Shown: one piece after another, positions 55,493 through 64,000 of the stretch
Layout: every line of letters starts with the position of its first letter
Numbering within the stretch: position 1 is the first letter of the stretch
From: Legionella bozemanae
GTDB taxonomy: Bacteria > Pseudomonadota > Gammaproteobacteria > Legionellales > Legionellaceae
Direction: 5' to 3'
Assembly (NCBI RefSeq): GCF_001648595.1
Contig: NZ_LBAW01000005.1
Coordinates: 186,001-250,000, forward strand
Length of the DNA: 64,000 bases
Position numbers and translations under genes: made by a program
The notes under the pieces: generated by a model
The model's database searches: none
The model's input: the letters and a program-made list of their open reading frames with translations, nothing else
Told to the model about the DNA's origin: nothing

Positions 55493-56434
55493 TCAAGCAC
55501 TTAACTTGATATGCTCCATAGCTAATTCAGTACTTTTTAAGAATGATTGCTGAGTAACAAAACAAAAGTCTCCATGACTGTCTTTGGAAAACCCTGCAAC
55601 TGTATGTGATGATGGATCATTGGCTTTCAGTGTATTAATCAATGTTAAATGCAGTTTAGGCAATCCGATACTCAGCATGCACTGATCATCTTTTAAAGGC
55701 TTTAATGAAACAAATTGAGACATTTTGACTTTATTACCCAAAGGATCACGCCAACCTGCAACAGCCGCGCTGGTTGCATCCTTTTCTTTAAGATTTGCAG
55801 AGTAAAATCCATTATCATCATTTAAGCGACAAAAAGTAGTACTGATTTCATGTGCGCTTTTCTGCTCATCGTTTAATGCCAATTTGCCAAACCAGGCTTT
55901 ATTCCCGGTAACAAATTGTTCTTTATCATCAATCTGTAAATGTCCATTAAGCTGGCTTGTCTGTAAAACGGCAAGTTTTACTCCTGGACGCAAGACTAAG
56001 GTTTCATTGTCTTTATTTGCTTGCTTTAGCATGTCCACCTTGAAATTAAAACCTTTTTTGTCTGCCGCTTTAACGCCAAAAATCCAACTGTCATTAATTG
56101 GATTGAAACGAATAAAAGCATAACCAACATGCCAATCAAGTGGCGTTGATTGTTCTATCTTTTCTTTGCCTTCGTAAAAAAATACCAACTGGTTTGTTTG
56201 TCCATCAATTAAAGCGGCTTTAGTTTGGAAATCGAAGCCTTGACGCTGCATTTCAAAAAAATAGCCGTATTTATCCCCACTCTCATTTTTCACCATACCG
56301 GAAAAAGTCCAACTCCCGATGGTTGGTTCGATGGATTGTACCGGTTGCGGCATGGGTTCTATTTCAGATGCAAACAATCCTGTACTTGTGTGGAATATTA
56401 TTAAAAATAAAAAACAGCGAATCCAAGCAAACAT
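55493..56434 (-). CDS. Secreted protein of unknown function linked to lpxK
   Basis: 313 residues from the ATG at 56434, directly after the lpxK stop; an upstream ATG at 56482 would lie within lpxK. A signal peptide (MFAWIRCFLFLIIFHTSTG, cut near LFA-SE) is followed by a beta-rich chain that looks like repeated strands (GSWTFSGMVKNESGDKYGYF, KYGYFFEMQRQGF), with several Cys at the C-terminal side (TFCRLND, DQCMLSI, GDFCFVT). The layout recalls lipocalin or CrtC-like barrels, but I cannot name a family. Its place third in msbA-lpxK suggests an envelope role. Confidence 0.7.
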   Translation of the reverse strand: MFAWIRCFLFLIIFHTSTGLFASEIEPMPQPVQSIEPTIGSWTFSGMVKNESGDKYGYFFEMQRQGFDFQTKAALIDGQTNQLVFFYEGKEKIEQSTPLDWHVGYAFIRFNPINDSWIFGVKAADKKGFNFKVDMLKQANKDNETLVLRPGVKLAVLQTSQLNGHLQIDDKEQFVTGNKAWFGKLALNDEQKSAHEISTTFCRLNDDNGFYSANLKEKDATSAAVAGWRDPLGNKVKMSQFVSLKPLKDDQCMLSIGLPKLHLTLINTLKANDPSSHTVAGFSKDSHGDFCFVTQQSFLKSTELAMEHIKLSA

Positions 56435-56436
56435 AA

Positions 56437-57411
56437 TCAGCAATAACCTTTTAACTGTTGATGTAACCACAATGCGTCCCAAAATGCATCATCCAATACA
56501 GCGTCTACAGGCAAATAATGCATGGTGTCCGAACTAAATGATCGGCATTTCACTGCATCTTTTTCCGTCATAATAATAGGTGATTTGGAATAATTCAAAT
56601 CATCTGGCTTAAACTGATAATGATCAGGATAAGAACAGCTATCGAATTCTATCCCTAATTGCAACAAAGTGGAATAAAAACGTTGAGGGTTACCAATTGC
56701 AGCAATCGCTTCCCATTTTCCAGGGAATGTATGTGCATCAATGTCCTCATCCGTACTTAATTTTTTAATTTTTCCAGGTTTTAATTTCATGGGATATGCA
56801 TTGTTCCACTTGCCTTCATTGACCACAATAAAATCAACTTGTTCCAAGCGCATAGCAGATTCCCTTAGTGGCCCTGCCGGTAAACAAAAACCGTTACCTA
56901 ATCCTCGGGTCCCGTCAATAACAGCAATTTCAATAGCTCGTCCCATGCGGTAATGCTGTAATCCATCATCGCTAATAATGATTTGGCTTTGATGTTTTTC
57001 TAAAAGATAGCGTACAGCCTGGGTTCGTTTGGGTGCAATCACTACAGGGCATTTGGTTTTTTGTGCTAACAGCAAGGGTTCATCGCCAACTTTTAAGGCA
57101 GAATCATTGGCTTGAACTTCATAGGGAAATTGCTTTATTGCTGCACCATAGCCACGACTCACAATGCCAACCCTTAACCCCTTTTGTTGTATTCTTTTAG
57201 CCAACTCAATAACCAAAGGGGTTTTACCCACTCCTCCAACCGTTATATTGCCAACAACAATGACAGGAACCGGGCAACTTATTTGACTAAACCGTTGCAA
57301 AAAATAGCGTCTGGCCGAAACAATCGCGGAATAGACCCAAGACAATGGACGCAATATCCATTGTAACGGATGATGATGACCATACCATAGCTGCTCTAAG
57401 AAGGAAGACAT
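56437..57411 (-). CDS. lpxK: LpxK, tetraacyldisaccharide 4'-kinase
   Basis: 324 residues. A membrane-facing N-terminal helix precedes Walker A in [23 protein letters not shown] (about 53-67), followed by [19 protein letters not shown] and [11 protein letters not shown] (Walker B with the catalytic Asp pair). LpxK phosphorylates the 4' position of the lipid A disaccharide on the inner leaflet. Its ATG overlaps the msbA stop by one base, the usual msbA-lpxK pairing. Confidence 0.97.
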   Translation of the reverse strand: MSSFLEQLWYGHHHPLQWILRPLSWVYSAIVSARRYFLQRFSQISCPVPVIVVGNITVGGVGKTPLVIELAKRIQQKGLRVGIVSRGYGAAIKQFPYEVQANDSALKVGDEPLLLAQKTKCPVVIAPKRTQAVRYLLEKHQSQIIISDDGLQHYRMGRAIEIAVIDGTRGLGNGFCLPAGPLRESAMRLEQVDFIVVNEGKWNNAYPMKLKPGKIKKLSTDEDIDAHTFPGKWEAIAAIGNPQRFYSTLLQLGIEFDSCSYPDHYQFKPDDLNYSKSPIIMTEKDAVKCRSFSSDTMHYLPVDAVLDDAFWDALWLHQQLKGYC

Positions 57412-59177
57412 CAGGCTAGTGCATCCTCATGAATTGTATCTGAATGTTGTATGCTCTGAAGCTGTGCATAATACCCTTGTAAGTCAAGTAATTCTTGGTG
57501 GGTGCCTTGTTCCACAATGCGTCCATGTTGCATCACAATAATCTTATCTGCATGTTTAATCGTCGATAAACGGTGCGCAATGACTATAGTCGTTCGATTT
57601 TTCATAACTTCCTCTAAAGCAATTTGTATGTATCGTTCTGACTCACTATCCAACGCAGATGTTGCTTCATCAAGAATTAAAATAGGCGCATTCTTCAAAA
57701 TGGCCCGAGCAATCGCTATCCTTTGCCGCTGACCACCGGAAAGTAACACACCATTCTCACCAACACATGTATCATAACCTTCGGGTAATCGACTAATGAA
57801 TTCATCGGCAAAAGCCATTTTAGCGGCTCGTATAATTTGTTGTCGGCTTACATCCGAGCGGCCATATGCTATGTTATTAGCCAAAGTATCATTAAAAAGG
57901 GTCACATTTTGACTTACCAAAGCCATTTGCTCACGCAAACTGGCCAAACTTATTTGATTGATGGGGGTATTATCCAAAGTAATCATACCTTGAGTCACTT
58001 CATAAAAACGAGGTAATAAACTGGCTATAGTTGTTTTCCCGCTTCCAGAATGACCTACCAATGCAACCGTTTTACCCGCTTCAACAGTAAAATTTACATC
58101 ATGTAATACACTTTCCCCTTGTCTGTAAGCATAAGATACGTGTTTAAATTCAAGAGCCCCCTGTGCTCTTTGCGACAAAACGATACCCTGCTCTTGCTCT
58201 ATAGGCAGATCCAACATATTGAATACACTTTCTGCGCCAGCCAAGCCTTTTTGTATTACAGCATTCAGGGTGGTTAGAGTTTTCATCGGTTTAATCAGCT
58301 GTATCATTGCTGCAATAATTGCTAAAAAAGAACCTGCAGAAATAATCACTACTGTAGACAATTGAATTGCTGCAGCGATGATTGCTGCAATGCCTATAGC
58401 AATAACAATTTGCACTCCAGACACATTGAGTGCCTTACTCGCAGCAACTTTCATATCGTTCTGGCGTGAATGCTCTATAGCCTTACCGAATTTTCCATAT
58501 TCATAAGCAGCACCGCCAAAAATACGCACTACCCGATAACCTTCAATTGCTTCACTGGCAATTTCAGTCACCTCACCCATTGTTTTTTGTACTTTATGGC
58601 TTATCCGCCGCACACGCTTGTTAGTGTAATTTACAATCAAACCAACAAAGGGAATAGTTAATAAAAACATGAGTGATAATTGCCAGCAAATTACCATCAT
58701 AACGGTGAGAAAACCTATAATTAAACACGTATTTTGGACAATATCTGTTAAGGCATCGGCACTAACCTGAGCTACCTGTTCCACATCATAAAGAATTTTA
58801 GAAAGCATTTGTCCTGAAGTTGCTTCATCGTAAAAATCAGCAGGCAAATGAAGAATATGCTTAAAAACTTTTTCCCTTAAAACTTTAACTACTGATCGGG
58901 CAACCCAAGTCATGCAATAACTACCCAGTGAACTAACTAGCCCTCTCAAAGTAATCCCTATTAAAACGATATAAGGAATTTTCTTAATAAAATCCATATC
59001 AACATTAATAAAGCTTTTATCAAAAAAAGGCCGCATCATGTAGGTAAAACCAGCATCAATCAGAGAATACAAAATATTGGCACAAATACCTAATGCCAGT
59101 ATGGGCCAAAACGGCTTCACATAAGCTAACAAACGTTTGTATAAAATGCTGGTTTTAACAGAAAGTTTCTTTTTCAT
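57411..59177 (-). CDS. msbA: MsbA, lipid A flippase ABC transporter
   Basis: 588 residues, a half-transporter with six membrane helices (to about 320) and a nucleotide-binding domain: Walker [22 protein letters not shown]-loop, signature [17 protein letters not shown], Walker [16 protein letters not shown] and the H-loop [13 protein letters not shown]. The homodimer flips lipid A-core across the inner membrane. Linkage to lpxK makes this MsbA and not a generic drug exporter. A gap rich in repeats lies upstream. Confidence 0.97.
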   Translation of the reverse strand: MKKKLSVKTSILYKRLLAYVKPFWPILALGICANILYSLIDAGFTYMMRPFFDKSFINVDMDFIKKIPYIVLIGITLRGLVSSLGSYCMTWVARSVVKVLREKVFKHILHLPADFYDEATSGQMLSKILYDVEQVAQVSADALTDIVQNTCLIIGFLTVMMVICWQLSLMFLLTIPFVGLIVNYTNKRVRRISHKVQKTMGEVTEIASEAIEGYRVVRIFGGAAYEYGKFGKAIEHSRQNDMKVAASKALNVSGVQIVIAIGIAAIIAAAIQLSTVVIISAGSFLAIIAAMIQLIKPMKTLTTLNAVIQKGLAGAESVFNMLDLPIEQEQGIVLSQRAQGALEFKHVSYAYRQGESVLHDVNFTVEAGKTVALVGHSGSGKTTIASLLPRFYEVTQGMITLDNTPINQISLASLREQMALVSQNVTLFNDTLANNIAYGRSDVSRQQIIRAAKMAFADEFISRLPEGYDTCVGENGVLLSGGQRQRIAIARAILKNAPILILDEATSALDSESERYIQIALEEVMKNRTTIVIAHRLSTIKHADKIIVMQHGRIVEQGTHQELLDLQGYYAQLQSIQHSDTIHEDALA

Positions 59178-59523
59178 GACTCAGTAGTTCAATCGAAACA
59201 TGGGTTATTGTAACTGTTATTACATGGAAGTGCTAATATTCCCTTAACGCGCCCTATGTAGCCCTGGACGCCGCAGCAGCACCCAGTCTCTTGATCATAT
59301 CTCTGTCCACCCCCCACGGCTTGTCCGTGGGTCCAGTATTTTAGGGCAGATCTCCCAGATCCAGCGGCCAAGCCTCGGGACGCGGGAATAGGTCTGGACT
59401 AGTTTTTCAGCGATGTGTAGAAGATTCAGGTACAGCACGGAGGAGCAGGGGCTCAAATATTCGTTCACATCAAAAAAACAGCTTACCCCTGGACTACGCC
59501 TAGGTATCTATTGGCAATAAACC
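59178..59523. other. Gene-free gap with degraded REP-like repeats upstream of msbA
   Basis: 346 bases. Bases near 59178-59240 should contain the msbA promoter. From about 59257 there are remnants: TGTAGCCCTGGACGCCGCAG (GTAGCCTGG family) and CCCACGGCTTGTCCGTGGG (CGGCTTGTTCGCGG family, itself a small hairpin), with an inverted partner CCAAGCCTCGGGACGCGG. No coding sequence seen. Confidence 0.55.
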
Positions 59524-60306
59524 TCATTCCAAGGTCATTTTGATTCGTGTATAAGCACAATGAAATCCTACTTTTTGCACATTACAATCGGACACGCTCC
59601 CGGGTTCTGTGGTAACCGTTGCCCAAGATACTCCTTGCTGTTTTGCAGTATTCAATCGAGCCATTAATAATTTTTTTTGTAACCCTTTTCCTCGATAAGC
59701 AGGTAAAGTACTGGTAACCCCTAAATCACAAAAATCCCCATGGATGGCAAGTGTTGCCCCAGCCACAATGACATCTTTATCATAAACAGCATAGGCGCTG
59801 ACTCCGTTAGATCGAACATAACGAAAAAATTGATCTTCGGCTTCAATAGCATCAAAGCCAAGAGCTACCCTTTTGGCCCACTCTCTTGTTTCGCTCGACT
59901 TTATTTCTCTAATCGTGAAAGAATCTGCAACGCAATCAAGCAGCTGATATGCTTTTAAATCCAAGATTGAGACATTATTTAATTCACTGATACAATAACC
60001 ACGCTGACTTAAAAATATGGGGAGTTCATTTCCTACAAAAGGGCATAATTCAATATCTATTCGTTTATGATTTAATGTCCTATAAAATTGTTCTATGCAT
60101 TCAATTTCAGACTGAAAATGCTTAAATTTCGTATTAAATCCCCACCCTACTACCTGTGACAAGTAAGAATCAAATCCTGAAAAACAGGCAGCACCCCCAT
60201 TAATTTCCAATATCTTTCCTTGAAGATACTGCTGAGTTACTTCGATATGAGTTTGCTTGATGCAAGACTCCATTTGTGTCGCCAGATCTTTAGTAATACA
60301 TTTCAT
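59524..60306 (-). CDS. GNAT-family N-acetyltransferase
   Basis: 260 residues. An N-terminal half of unknown type (contains VVGWGFNTKF and ELPIFLSQRGY) is followed by a C-terminal GNAT domain. Acetyl-CoA binding motif A is visible in LGVTSTLPAYRGKGLQKKLLMARL (R-G-K-G), and motif B in TTEPGSVSDCNVQKVGF. The substrate is unknown; it could be a small molecule or a protein. It is a single gene, preceded by a REP-like inverted repeat. Confidence 0.85.
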   Translation of the reverse strand: MKCITKDLATQMESCIKQTHIEVTQQYLQGKILEINGGAACFSGFDSYLSQVVGWGFNTKFKHFQSEIECIEQFYRTLNHKRIDIELCPFVGNELPIFLSQRGYCISELNNVSILDLKAYQLLDCVADSFTIREIKSSETREWAKRVALGFDAIEAEDQFFRYVRSNGVSAYAVYDKDVIVAGATLAIHGDFCDLGVTSTLPAYRGKGLQKKLLMARLNTAKQQGVSWATVTTEPGSVSDCNVQKVGFHCAYTRIKMTLE

Positions 60307-60356
60307 CTTAAATATTATTCCATCGAACCTGAGAGAGCCTCACGAATTTTTTTGCC

Positions 60357-60463
60357 CTACGTATCGCGCTTTATGCGGTATCCAGAGAATCTTACTTTAA
60401 AAAAGAACTCAGAAATACTTCAACGCATCGTCCTGGATACCGCGCATAAAGTGCGATACGTAG
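60357..60463. repeat. Inverted-repeat element of the CGCATAAAGCGC family
   Basis: Left arm 60357-60385 begins CTACGTATCGCGCTTTATGC. Right arm 60433-60463 begins CTGGATACCGCGCATAAAGT and ends GATACGTAG. The arms are near-perfect reverse complements around a 47-base centre. It lies between pyrD and the GNAT gene, both on the minus strand. Confidence 0.7.
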
Positions 60464-60497
60464 AAGAGATGAGCACAGAATTCTTTTATCTACTGTT

Positions 60498-61493
60498 TTA
60501 TTTTAATCCTTTTGCTACATCATATACCAAACTGGGCCCCTGATAAATCAAACCTGTATACACTTGGATTAATGAAGCACCTGCATCCAACTTTGCCTGT
60601 GCACTGCTGCAATTGTCGATGCCCCCTACTCCGATTAAAGTGACATCGTTACCTACGTGTTGTTTTAGCAAGCGCAAACATTGAGTAGATAATTCCCATA
60701 AAGGTTTTCCGCTTAGTCCTCCGGTTTCTTCAGCATAGGGTAATTGAATCACTCCAGTTCGAGAGCAAGTAGTATTTGTCGCAATAATACCTTCAATACC
60801 ATAATTCAAAATCACTTCGGTCATTTGTTTTAATGTTTCTGGATCTTCATCTGGTGATATTTTAACCACTAAGGGAACATGGCGCTGGAGTTTATCAGAT
60901 AATTTAATTTGTTCCGCCTGAATTTGTGACAATAAATTGGCAAAATACTCTTTCTGTTGTAATTGACGAAGATCGGGAGTATTCGGTGAAGAAATATTGA
61001 TAGTTACATAAGAAGCATATTCATATACTTTTCTTAAACAATGAATGTAATCATCTGCGGCATGTTCTAACGAAGTATCTTTATTTTTACCAATATTAAT
61101 GCCCAAGATTCCTTTATATCGTGCTTTTTTTACATAGTTCACCAAAGCATCTACACCCTGGTTATTAAACCCCATGCGATTAATAATCGCATCAGCTTCC
61201 GATAACCGAAATAATCGTGGTTTGGGATTGCCGATTTGTGGTCTTGGTGTGACTGTTCCTAATTCAATAAAGGAAAAACCTAATTTGGCCAATGCATCCA
61301 AATGTTCTCCGTTTTTATCCAAGCCTGCTGCCAAACCAACAACATGAGGAAATTGTAACCCCAAGGCTGCGGTAGGTTTAGGCTTAGCTTTTTTAAAACA
61401 AAACTTAGGTACATAGTGTAAAGCAGATAAACTAAAAGTATGTGCCCGTTCAGGATCCATACTAAAAAGTAAAGGACGTAACATTGAATACAT
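60498..61493 (-). CDS. pyrD: PyrD, dihydroorotate dehydrogenase (class 2, quinone-dependent)
   Basis: 331 residues. The N-terminal helix ([20 protein letters not shown]) is the membrane and quinone contact typical of class 2. FMN-binding and catalytic segments include [40 protein letters not shown] and [14 protein letters not shown] with the catalytic-base Ser. TNTTCSR and [12 protein letters not shown] complete the barrel. It makes orotate in pyrimidine synthesis and passes electrons to quinone. It is a single gene. Confidence 0.98.
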   Translation of the reverse strand: MYSMLRPLLFSMDPERAHTFSLSALHYVPKFCFKKAKPKPTAALGLQFPHVVGLAAGLDKNGEHLDALAKLGFSFIELGTVTPRPQIGNPKPRLFRLSEADAIINRMGFNNQGVDALVNYVKKARYKGILGINIGKNKDTSLEHAADDYIHCLRKVYEYASYVTINISSPNTPDLRQLQQKEYFANLLSQIQAEQIKLSDKLQRHVPLVVKISPDEDPETLKQMTEVILNYGIEGIIATNTTCSRTGVIQLPYAEETGGLSGKPLWELSTQCLRLLKQHVGNDVTLIGVGGIDNCSSAQAKLDAGASLIQVYTGLIYQGPSLVYDVAKGLK

Positions 61494-61584
61494 ACAAAAA
61501 AACCTTTTAACCTTGATGAAGCGACATATTACTCAGACTTACTAAAAATTCCTGGATTACGCTCGCTTCACCCAGGGTTGTAAT

Positions 61585-62268
61585 TTAAAGATCACATTTC
61601 TGAGCCCAAACACGTAACATTGCGTTTTCAGACTTATGCAAATGATAATCTACTTCTCTAATTTCCACACCATATCCTTCTTTTTGTAATTCCAGTAATA
61701 CTGGACCTAAAAACTCAGAGGTCTTACCTTCCATGTCATTTAAGGGAAAAATTCTTACTTCTTTAGCTACTCTTGCTAATTCACGAATTACATTTACATG
61801 AAATTCGACCGTTTGATCTTCCAAATCAGCAAATAAATAATTTGCACTTAATGCAAAATCAAAAGAGAAATCAGAATAAGGTAAATGGTAATCTGCTGCA
61901 CCATAATATCGACCTTCAGCCTTACCCTGTTCATAATCAGCAAAGAATTTTTTCATGCCATTACGACGGTTTTCCAGTAATTGCTCTAAACCTCCAGTGC
62001 GACTGAAATCAAATTGATCTTGTTCTCGGCGTACTTCATCTGCCATTTGTGCAAAAATCATAACCGCCTTGGACGATAATGTATCTTTATCCAAAACAAA
62101 CAATGGATCACAACTTACGGCTTGATGCGCTTCCTGAAACTGTTGGGCGTTTACTGCACTGGGACCACATCCATATTCTAAAATCTTGGAATTCATATCC
62201 TCTTGAGACAAATCAAACATCTCACGATACTCATCAACACTATGTCCCCAGAGTACTAATTTACGCAT
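61585..62268 (-). CDS. Class I SAM-dependent methyltransferase-like protein
   Basis: 227 residues. The SAM-binding loop is ILEYGCGPSAVN (28-39), with the acidic residue after strand 2 in VSCDPLF. The post-I region and a DYHLPYSDFSFDFALSANYL motif correspond to motifs II-III. A conserved VIRELARVAKEVRIFPLND follows. Substrate unknown. AGGAGAG lies before the ATG. It is divergent from rfbB; a link to surface sugar synthesis is possible but not shown. Confidence 0.85.
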   Translation of the reverse strand: MRKLVLWGHSVDEYREMFDLSQEDMNSKILEYGCGPSAVNAQQFQEAHQAVSCDPLFVLDKDTLSSKAVMIFAQMADEVRREQDQFDFSRTGGLEQLLENRRNGMKKFFADYEQGKAEGRYYGAADYHLPYSDFSFDFALSANYLFADLEDQTVEFHVNVIRELARVAKEVRIFPLNDMEGKTSEFLGPVLLELQKEGYGVEIREVDYHLHKSENAMLRVWAQKCDL

Positions 62269-62651
62269 GAATGACTCTCCTAAATAGATAACCTGAAACG
62301 CTGAAATTTTGACTTTAACTACCCGTTGGTAGTTTTCCTTGGCTTAAGATTAGGCGATTTTTTAAATCAGGTAAAGGAGCATTTTAAAAACATTCATCCC
62401 AGAAAGTGTAAACATCAGGAACAGAGAGTGACGAGCAGCTGCAGTGTTTTGAACAAAACGATCTCATTAAGAAATGCTGTAGATATAGATCTATAGATAT
62501 AGTTCTATCTAAATTTGATAAAATATCAGCGTAAGAAGTGGAGCAATAAAGCGATAAATAATTTTATTCTTGACAGTTTCCTCTTGCATTAGAATAATGG
62601 CAATAATCAATAAGATAAATCTCTTTAAGGAACGTTTTACAAGGTAGTAAA
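62269..62651. other. Divergent regulatory region between the methyltransferase gene and rfbB
   Basis: 383 bases without a gene. It contains the rfbB promoter (62570-62598), an AT-rich partly palindromic stretch at 62479-62512 (repeats of TAGATATAG), and the methyltransferase upstream region. I see no RNA gene or repeat family member. Confidence 0.6.
62570..62598 (+). promoter_or_regulatory. Sigma-70-type promoter of rfbB
   Basis: Perfect TTGACA (62570-62575), a 17-base spacer and AATAAT (62593-62598). The predicted start is near 62605. The rfbB ATG follows an AAGG site at 62641-62644. Confidence 0.65.
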
Positions 62652-63731
62652 ATGAAAATTCTAGTTACTGGTGGCGCAGGCTTTATTGGTTCTGCAGTGG
62701 TTCGATACCTTATTGAGAGTACTACGGATACCGTGATCAACGTTGATAAACTGACTTATGCTGGAAGTTTAGATTCACTTAATCACCTCATCAACAATCC
62801 ACGCCATATTTTCCAACAAGTAGACATTCGCTCCCGCGATCAAATAAATTATATATTTGCTACCTTTCAACCAGATGCAATTATGCATTTAGCAGCAGAA
62901 AGCCATGTCGATCGATCTATTGACGGGCCAGCGGATTTTATACAAACAAATATTATTGGAACTTATAACTTACTTGAAGCCGCACGCGATTATTGGCAAT
63001 CATTGCCTGCAATACAACGCCAATCATTTCGTTTTCATCATATCTCTACAGATGAAGTTTTTGGTGATCTGGAAAATAAAAACGAATTTTTTACTGAGAC
63101 CACCCCTTATGCACCAAGCTCCCCATATTCAGCAAGTAAAGCAAGTTCGGATCATTTAGTTAGGGCATGGCATCGAACTTATGGATTACCAACAATAATA
63201 ACGAATTGCTCTAATAATTATGGCCCTTACCAATATCCTGAAAAATTGATTCCAGTTATAATTCTCAATGCCCTTGCCGGAAAAAATTTACCTATCTATG
63301 GCAATGGAGCCCAAGTCCGGGATTGGTTGTATGTCAATGATCACGTCCATGCTCTTTATATGGTTTTAAAAAATGGGGTAATAGGTTCTACCTATAATAT
63401 TGGCGGGCATAATGAGAAACAAAATATTGAAGTAGTTCATACAGTATGTGATCTATTAGAAGAATTAGTCCCCCAAAAACCACCACATGTTTCTTGTTAC
63501 AAAGAATTAATTACGTATGTTAAAGACCGATCAGGCCATGATCTGCGTTATGCCATGGATACAACAAAAATTCAACGGGAATTTGGATGGAAACCCAAAG
63601 AAACTTTTGACACAGGAATACGGAAAACAGTGGAGTGGTATTTAAATCATCAAAATTGGTGCCAAAATATTCTAAATAAAGTGCCACAACATAAACAATT
63701 AAGAGTCACTGAAAAGGAATTAGCAATATGA
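62652..63731 (+). CDS. rfbB: RfbB, dTDP-glucose 4,6-dehydratase
   Basis: 359 residues, an extended SDR. NAD-binding [15 protein letters not shown] at the N-terminus, [15 protein letters not shown], the catalytic STDEVFGDL and YxxxK ([13 protein letters not shown]) are all visible, together with [14 protein letters not shown]. It converts dTDP-glucose to dTDP-4-keto-6-deoxyglucose for rhamnose and other deoxysugars of the cell surface. It overlaps rfbA by 4 bases (ATGA). Confidence 0.97.
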   Translation: MKILVTGGAGFIGSAVVRYLIESTTDTVINVDKLTYAGSLDSLNHLINNPRHIFQQVDIRSRDQINYIFATFQPDAIMHLAAESHVDRSIDGPADFIQTNIIGTYNLLEAARDYWQSLPAIQRQSFRFHHISTDEVFGDLENKNEFFTETTPYAPSSPYSASKASSDHLVRAWHRTYGLPTIITNCSNNYGPYQYPEKLIPVIILNALAGKNLPIYGNGAQVRDWLYVNDHVHALYMVLKNGVIGSTYNIGGHNEKQNIEVVHTVCDLLEELVPQKPPHVSCYKELITYVKDRSGHDLRYAMDTTKIQREFGWKPKETFDTGIRKTVEWYLNHQNWCQNILNKVPQHKQLRVTEKELAI

Positions 63732-64000
63732 AAGGAATTGTGCTCGCTGGAGGTTCCGGGACACGTCTTTACCCTATAACCCAAGGTATCTCAAAACAAT
63801 TACTTCCTATTTATGATAAGCCCATGATTTATTATCCTTTATCAGTCCTCATGTTAGCGGGTATTCGTGAAATTCTTGTGATTACTACTCCAGAAGATTG
63901 CCCAGCATATCAACGCATCTTAGGAAATGGAGAACAATTTGGTATAAAATTATACTATGCGTTACAACCCAGTCCAGATGGCTTGGTCCAAGCCTTTATT
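63728..64000 (+). CDS. rfbA: RfbA, glucose-1-phosphate thymidylyltransferase, N-terminal part (cut by window edge)
   Basis: The first 91 codons are present. They hold the nucleotidyltransferase signature [18 protein letters not shown], then [20 protein letters not shown] and the start of the substrate site ([15 protein letters not shown]). The enzyme makes dTDP-glucose, the substrate of RfbB. The coding overlap with rfbB shows a dTDP-rhamnose operon that continues beyond the window. Confidence 0.96.
   Translation, partial: MKGIVLAGGSGTRLYPITQGISKQLLPIYDKPMIYYPLSVLMLAGIREILVITTPEDCPAYQRILGNGEQFGIKLYYALQPSPDGLVQAFI

Noticed and set aside
60220..60543. 107-codon plus-strand frame between the GNAT gene and pyrD
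   Set aside because: It runs antisense to the start of the GNAT gene and the end of pyrD and through an inverted repeat; it has no independent support.

Overview
The window looks like chromosomal DNA of a Legionella species or a very close relative. This is inferred from gene content, not from a database search. The base composition is AT-rich. There is a fused aspartokinase/diaminopimelate decarboxylase, a CqsS/LqsS-type sensor kinase, a flagellar export operon with no chemotaxis genes, and large AT-rich proteins that resemble Dot/Icm effectors among housekeeping genes. I see no rRNA, tRNA, CRISPR array, transposase or prophage.

Region 1 (1-8480, minus strand) is one flagellar operon: fliM-N-O-P-Q-R-flhB-flhA-flhF-fleN, the last cut by the window edge. 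Most junctions overlap or nearly touch. A near-consensus sigma-54 promoter lies just upstream of fliM. The 5' end of fliP has been invaded by a small repeat element that is read in frame.

Region 2 (8600-17500) holds a small cysteine-rich secreted protein, a DprE1/DprE2-like oxidase-reductase pair (pentose epimerisation on a polyprenyl phosphate carrier), mscL, alaS, recX-recA, pncC and two very small genes. Region 3 (17600-23400) is a probable amine or glutamyl-conjugate catabolic cluster: class I glutamine amidotransferase, iron-type alcohol dehydrogenase, aldehyde dehydrogenase and a glutamine-synthetase-like ligase, with a divergent haem-oxygenase-fold protein. Region 4 (23500-43300) holds a sensor kinase, mutS, tamA-tamB, hemB, a FadL-type porin, the fused aspartokinase/DAP decarboxylase, an AddA-like helicase-nuclease, apbC and a CsiV-like protein.

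Region 5 (43600-55400) is the accessory part: two tandem small membrane proteins, a chimeric gene, a 1475-residue protein with a C58-type cysteine protease N-terminus, a degenerate SAH-hydrolase-like protein, an MFS transporter and a large GDSL lipase. The chimera is the most unusual object in the window. Its first 83 residues and its promoter match the neighbouring 1475-residue protein, but the catalytic Cys is Tyr. The rest is a complete second copy of the DAP decarboxylase module from the fused gene about 8 kb upstream. Region 6 (55400-64000) holds msbA-lpxK plus a secreted protein, a GNAT acetyltransferase, pyrD, a methyltransferase, and rfbB with the start of rfbA (dTDP-rhamnose precursors).

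Several families of short palindromic repeats fill the longer gaps: a GTAGCCTGG family, a CGGCTTGTTCGCGG family, a CGCATAAAGCGCGGTACGTA family and a GTCATTCCCG family. One is nested inside another at 14589-14785, and one forms a perfect 36-bp-arm palindrome at 55389-55479.
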